DNA of 16,062 bases from Pseudomonadota bacterium (GTDB taxonomy: Bacteria; Pseudomonadota; Alphaproteobacteria; Rhizobiales; Xanthobacteraceae), in NCBI GenBank assembly GCA_023432885.1, contig JAEZEU010000083.1, positions 1 through 16,062 of the forward strand. The letters are read 5' to 3'. Positions within the stretch are counted from its first letter, which is position 1. Every line of letters starts with the position of its first letter. Below, piece by piece: positions 13,628 to 16,062 of the stretch. The notes beneath the pieces were generated by a model. The model made no database searches, had not been told where the DNA came from, and was given only the letters and a program-made list of their open reading frames with translations. The translations under genes and the position numbers were made by a program.

Positions 13628-13881
13628 TCAATTCCGTAACGGCGCATTAATGCCAACGAGGTCTTAACGCCCCACCAATGAGCGGCCCGATGCGGCAAAG
13701 AAATTTGGCCGCGCCCGCGTTGCGGGGTGGCGGCAAGAGGCCGCCTCGAAAATCGATGATATTTCAATCGATTGCCTGTGTGACGTGAAGTGTGACGGCT
13801 GTCACGGTGCCGGGAACGCGCTCGGGGCATTCTGACACCAACAGCCATCGGGCCCCATCGAGGGGCCAACAGGAGCCGGCC
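13628..13881. promoter_or_regulatory. Regulatory region between deacetylase and Cys-rich gene
   Basis: With copy 2 of the palindromic repeat this makes a 329-base divergent gap. It holds AATCGAT twice (13751-13757, 13766-13772); GTGTGACG twice with a 12-base period (13778-13785, 13790-13797), the second running into an inverted GTGAC/GTCAC (13792-13805); and a hairpin GGCCCC/GGGGCC (13851-13867) just before the ribosome binding site of the next gene. The repeats look like regulator sites. No -35/-10 pair stands out. Confidence 0.45.
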
Positions 13882-14166
13882 ATGACCGCTACTTTCACCA
13901 AGACCCTTCGCAAGGCCATTCTGACCTTGACCATCGCGACCACGCTTGGCGCGATGACCTCGACCCAGACCTTGGCTTACAGCGCCGAAGCCCAGCAGCA
14001 GTGCACCGGCGACGCCTTCCGCCTCTGCAGCAGCGAGATCCCGAATATTCCGAAGATTACCGCCTGCATGTTCAAGCACCGCGCCGCGCTTTCCCCGGGC
14101 TGCCGCGCCGTGATGGACCGCGACGTCGCGGCCCAGAAGACGCGGAAGATCTCCGCCGCGGACTGA
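13882..14166 (+). CDS. Secreted four-cysteine (cysteine-rich repeat-like) protein, 94 aa
   Basis: A signal peptide (cut near residue 32, TLA) precedes one small module with cysteines at 41, 49, 62 and 74, in the pattern C-x3-D-x2-RLC ... C-x3-H-x4-LS-x2-C. This resembles the Cys-rich GLG1/FGFR repeat family that occurs as one or two units in small alphaproteobacterial exported proteins. Two disulfides in the periplasm are likely; the function is unknown. AGGAG 7 nt before ATG 13882 sets the start over the upstream ATG/GTG in frame. A paralogue with nearly the same Cys spacing lies at 14300. A GC hairpin (13851-13867) precedes the ribosome binding site. Confidence 0.85.
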   Translation: MTATFTKTLRKAILTLTIATTLGAMTSTQTLAYSAEAQQQCTGDAFRLCSSEIPNIPKITACMFKHRAALSPGCRAVMDRDVAAQKTRKISAAD

Positions 14167-14265
14167 TCCTCCATGTTTGCGGTCATGCGATCCGGCGCGG
14201 GAACGGCCGCCCCGGATCGTCGTTTTCTGGCCAGCCCATTGCGGTGCGGGTACGCCGGCCCTAGA

Positions 14266-14293
14266 ACGCCTTCATCGTATGTCTTGAAGGCGT
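14266..14293 (+). promoter_or_regulatory. Hairpin covering the ribosome binding site of 14300
   Basis: ACGCCTTCA (14266-14274) pairs perfectly with TGAAGGCGT (14285-14293) over a 10-base loop. The 3' arm contains GAAGG, the only ribosome binding site for ATG 14300. The folded RNA would hide it, as in RNA thermometers or other 5' switches. Confidence 0.55.
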
Positions 14294-14299
14294 AACATC

Positions 14300-14518
14300 A
14301 TGACCCGATTCCTCTTGTCGATTGCGTTTGTTCTCATCGCGGCCTCCAGCGCTTCGGCGCAGCAGCGGCAGGGCCAGGATGCCTGCGGGCGGGATGCCTC
14401 GCGCTTCTGCCGCGCCCATCTCAATGACGGCGACCAGGCGGTGCTCGCCTGCCTCCAGCAGCACCGCTCGAAGCTGACCAAGGCGTGCCAGGCGATGCTG
14501 GCGGCGAACGGAAGGTGA
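14300..14518 (+). CDS. Secreted four-cysteine protein, paralogue, 72 aa
   Basis: A signal peptide (residues 1-20, cut after SASA) and one module with cysteines at 29, 37, 51 and 63: CGRDASRFC, then CLQQHRSKLTKAC. Spacing is 8-14-12 against 8-13-12 in the 94-aa neighbour, with the same D..R.C and C..H....L...C framework, so the two are tandem paralogues in the same family. The start ATG 14300 has GAAGG 9 nt upstream, buried in a hairpin. The 133-base gap and own 5' structure suggest that its translation is set apart from the first gene. The function is unknown. Confidence 0.87.
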   Translation: MTRFLLSIAFVLIAASSASAQQRQGQDACGRDASRFCRAHLNDGDQAVLACLQQHRSKLTKACQAMLAANGR

Positions 14519-14528
14519 ATTGCGGCCA

Positions 14529-14558
14529 TTCCGGGTTCATGCTTCTCATGTCCCGGAA
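14529..14558. terminator. Hairpin between convergent genes
   Basis: TTCCGGG (14529-14535) pairs with CCCGGAA (14552-14558), and CATG (14538-14541) with CATG (14547-14550) inside it. It lies between the stops at 14518 and 14575. No T-run follows on either strand, so termination is inferred from position. Confidence 0.4.
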
Positions 14559-14574
14559 AGACGCGTGGAGCGAG

Positions 14575-16062
14575 CTACGTGCTGCTCCCCGCCGCCTGCG
14601 CGACCACGGGCAGCACTTCTTCGGCGGCGCGATCCGGCGTCTCTTCCTTCCAGCGCACCGACCCGAACGGCCGCTCCAGCATGCGCCGCACCCGCACCGG
14701 CTCGGGGCCGAGATGGAAGGCGATCGCCTGCTGATGAAGCTCGCGCTCGGACTGCGTGGGACGGTTGCGCTGACGCAAATAGTCCAGCCAGGTCGGACAG
14801 TGGTAGCGCTCGGTCCACAATTCGGGATCGGCGATGTCGCGCGCGATCGACCAGCCATAGGCGCCGTTGCGCTGGCGGCTGAGCTGCACCTCCTGCATCA
14901 CGTTGTGAAAGGCCCGCGCATTCTCCATTGAAACGCGATATTCGATCTCGACAACCAGCGGACCGCTTCGTCCGGTCAATGGCAGCTTCACTTCGGGATC
15001 AGCGAGTAATTCCGCCGCCGGCTCGTTGCGCGCCCCGATCGGCGGCATGCGCAACCACAGGCCGAGCAGCGGCGAGGCGAACATCAGGCCCGCCGAGGTG
15101 AGCAGCGCGATCTCGACGCCGGCCTGATCGGTGAGATGACCCCAGCCCCAGCTGCCGATCGCAATGCCGCCGGCTATCGCGGCCTGGAATGCCGCAAGCG
15201 AGCGGCCCGCCACCCAGCGCGGCGCCGAGAGCTGCACGCCGATATTGAAAAGTGCGACCGCAAGCATCCACGTCGCGCCCGCCACCACCAGCGCGGCTGC
15301 GGTCAGCACCGGCTCCTTGCTCAGCGCCACCGCCGTGATCGCGCCGGCCATCGACAGCGTGCAGGCGCGGATCGCGCCTTCGCCGCTCAGCCGCTTGCGC
15401 ACCTCGCCGATATTGAGCGCGCCGATCACCGCGCCCATGCCGAACGCGCCGAGCATGATGCCGTACATCTGCGCGCCGCCATGCAGGAGATCACGCACGA
15501 TCAACGGCATCAGCGCCGAGACCGAGCCGCCGATGATGCCGGTGACGAGCGTTCGTGTCAGCACGATCTTGATCGAGGGCGAATTGGTAATGTAGCGCAC
15601 GCCGGAGACCATCGCGCGGTTGAGCCGCTCACGCGGCAGCCGCGATGGCTCGCTGATGCGTTCCCAAAGGAACAGCACGATCAGCAGCGGCACATACATG
15701 ATGGCGTTCACGGCAAATGCGGCCACGGCGCCGGCCGTCGCCACGATCACGCCGCCGATCGCAGGACCGAAGCTGCGCGCGATGTTGAAGCTGATGCCGT
15801 TGAGCGCCACCGCCGCCGGCAGCGCGTCCGGCGGCACCTGCTCGCTCACCGATGACTGCCAGGCGGGGCCCATCAGCGCCATGCCGGTGCCGACGATGAA
15901 GCAGAACGCCAGCAGGATATTGGGCGTGATCAGGCCGAGCCAGGCGAGGACGGTCAGCGCGGTGGCGCCGACCAGCGAAATCGACAATGCAACCATGGTG
16001 ACGATGCGGCGGTCGTGCATGTCTGCGATGGCGCCGGCCGGCATTGCGATCAGCATGATCGG
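14575..16062 (-). CDS. MFS transporter (MFS_3 / enterobactin exporter-like) with C-terminal soluble domain, 5' end outside window
   Basis: The frame is open to the window edge, so the first helix or two are missing; about 495 residues are seen. Visible features are the loop-2 motif GAIADMHDRR of major facilitator proteins, about ten membrane helices, GISFNIARSFGPAIGG (motif C-like) and the central loop with ERLNRAMVSGVRYI. This matches the MFS_3 (DUF894) group of drug and siderophore exporters. From about residue 380 a soluble domain follows (PLVVEIEYRVSMENARAFHNVMQEV ... WTERYHCPTWLDYLRQ) resembling the ferredoxin-like monooxygenase fold found at this place in that group. The substrate is unknown. 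It converges on the Cys-rich gene. Confidence 0.9.
   Translation of the reverse strand, partial: PIMLIAMPAGAIADMHDRRIVTMVALSISLVGATALTVLAWLGLITPNILLAFCFIVGTGMALMGPAWQSSVSEQVPPDALPAAVALNGISFNIARSFGPAIGGVIVATAGAVAAFAVNAIMYVPLLIVLFLWERISEPSRLPRERLNRAMVSGVRYITNSPSIKIVLTRTLVTGIIGGSVSALMPLIVRDLLHGGAQMYGIMLGAFGMGAVIGALNIGEVRKRLSGEGAIRACTLSMAGAITAVALSKEPVLTAAALVVAGATWMLAVALFNIGVQLSAPRWVAGRSLAAFQAAIAGGIAIGSWGWGHLTDQAGVEIALLTSAGLMFASPLLGLWLRMPPIGARNEPAAELLADPEVKLPLTGRSGPLVVEIEYRVSMENARAFHNVMQEVQLSRQRNGAYGWSIARDIADPELWTERYHCPTWLDYLRQRNRPTQSERELHQQAIAFHLGPEPVRVRRMLERPFGSVRWKEETPDRAAEEVLPVVAQAAGSST

Noticed and set aside
1..16062. CRISPR array, insertion sequence or transposase
   Set aside because: No regularly spaced direct repeats and no transposase or integrase motifs on either strand.

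Overview
The window looks like a chromosomal piece of an alphaproteobacterium of the Bradyrhizobium/Rhodopseudomonas group (Nitrobacteraceae). The evidence is high GC with strong codon bias, the block EVE protein - gpsA - tsaD next to hemD - mitofilin - hemY, a eukaryotic-type topoisomerase IB, and short palindromic repeats with arms GCGTTTTC/GAAAACGC. The assignment rests on recognised gene families and order, not on a database search.

Left block (1-6674), conserved housekeeping: the 3' end of topoisomerase IB (+) converges on a tightly packed minus-strand operon tsaD-gpsA-EVE (1-2 nt between genes). Divergent from tsaD runs a plus-strand operon: hemD (uroporphyrinogen-III synthase), a Mic60/mitofilin-like membrane protein and hemY. 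hemC, which I would expect between tsaD and hemD in this group, is not there.

Middle block (6675-11823), accessory: after hemY come a palindromic repeat and tRNA-Thr(CGT). The last 17 bases of the tRNA (with CCA) recur exactly at 9631-9647, and a 23-base stretch recurs with two mismatches. The 2.74 kb between them therefore has the form of an integrated mini-island, but it holds no integrase. It carries a DUF3592-type gene broken by an internal deletion and three closely spaced genes for secreted proteins of unknown function. A third, decayed copy of the same sequence at about 11804-11823 suggests a second 2.2 kb module. That module holds an orphan sdhB-sdhC-sdhD operon (-) with no sdhA.

Right block (11824-16062): a small secreted Pro/Ala-rich protein (+) converges on a membrane-anchored NodB-type polysaccharide deacetylase (-) across a strong terminator. 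Then come two small secreted four-cysteine paralogues (+), the second with its ribosome binding site inside a hairpin. Last is the 3' part of an MFS_3-type exporter (-) that runs off the window end.

The most notable signals are the tRNA-Thr att repeats bounding one or two integrase-less modules, the sdhBCD set without a flavoprotein subunit, and the unexplained three-gene secreted-protein cassette.
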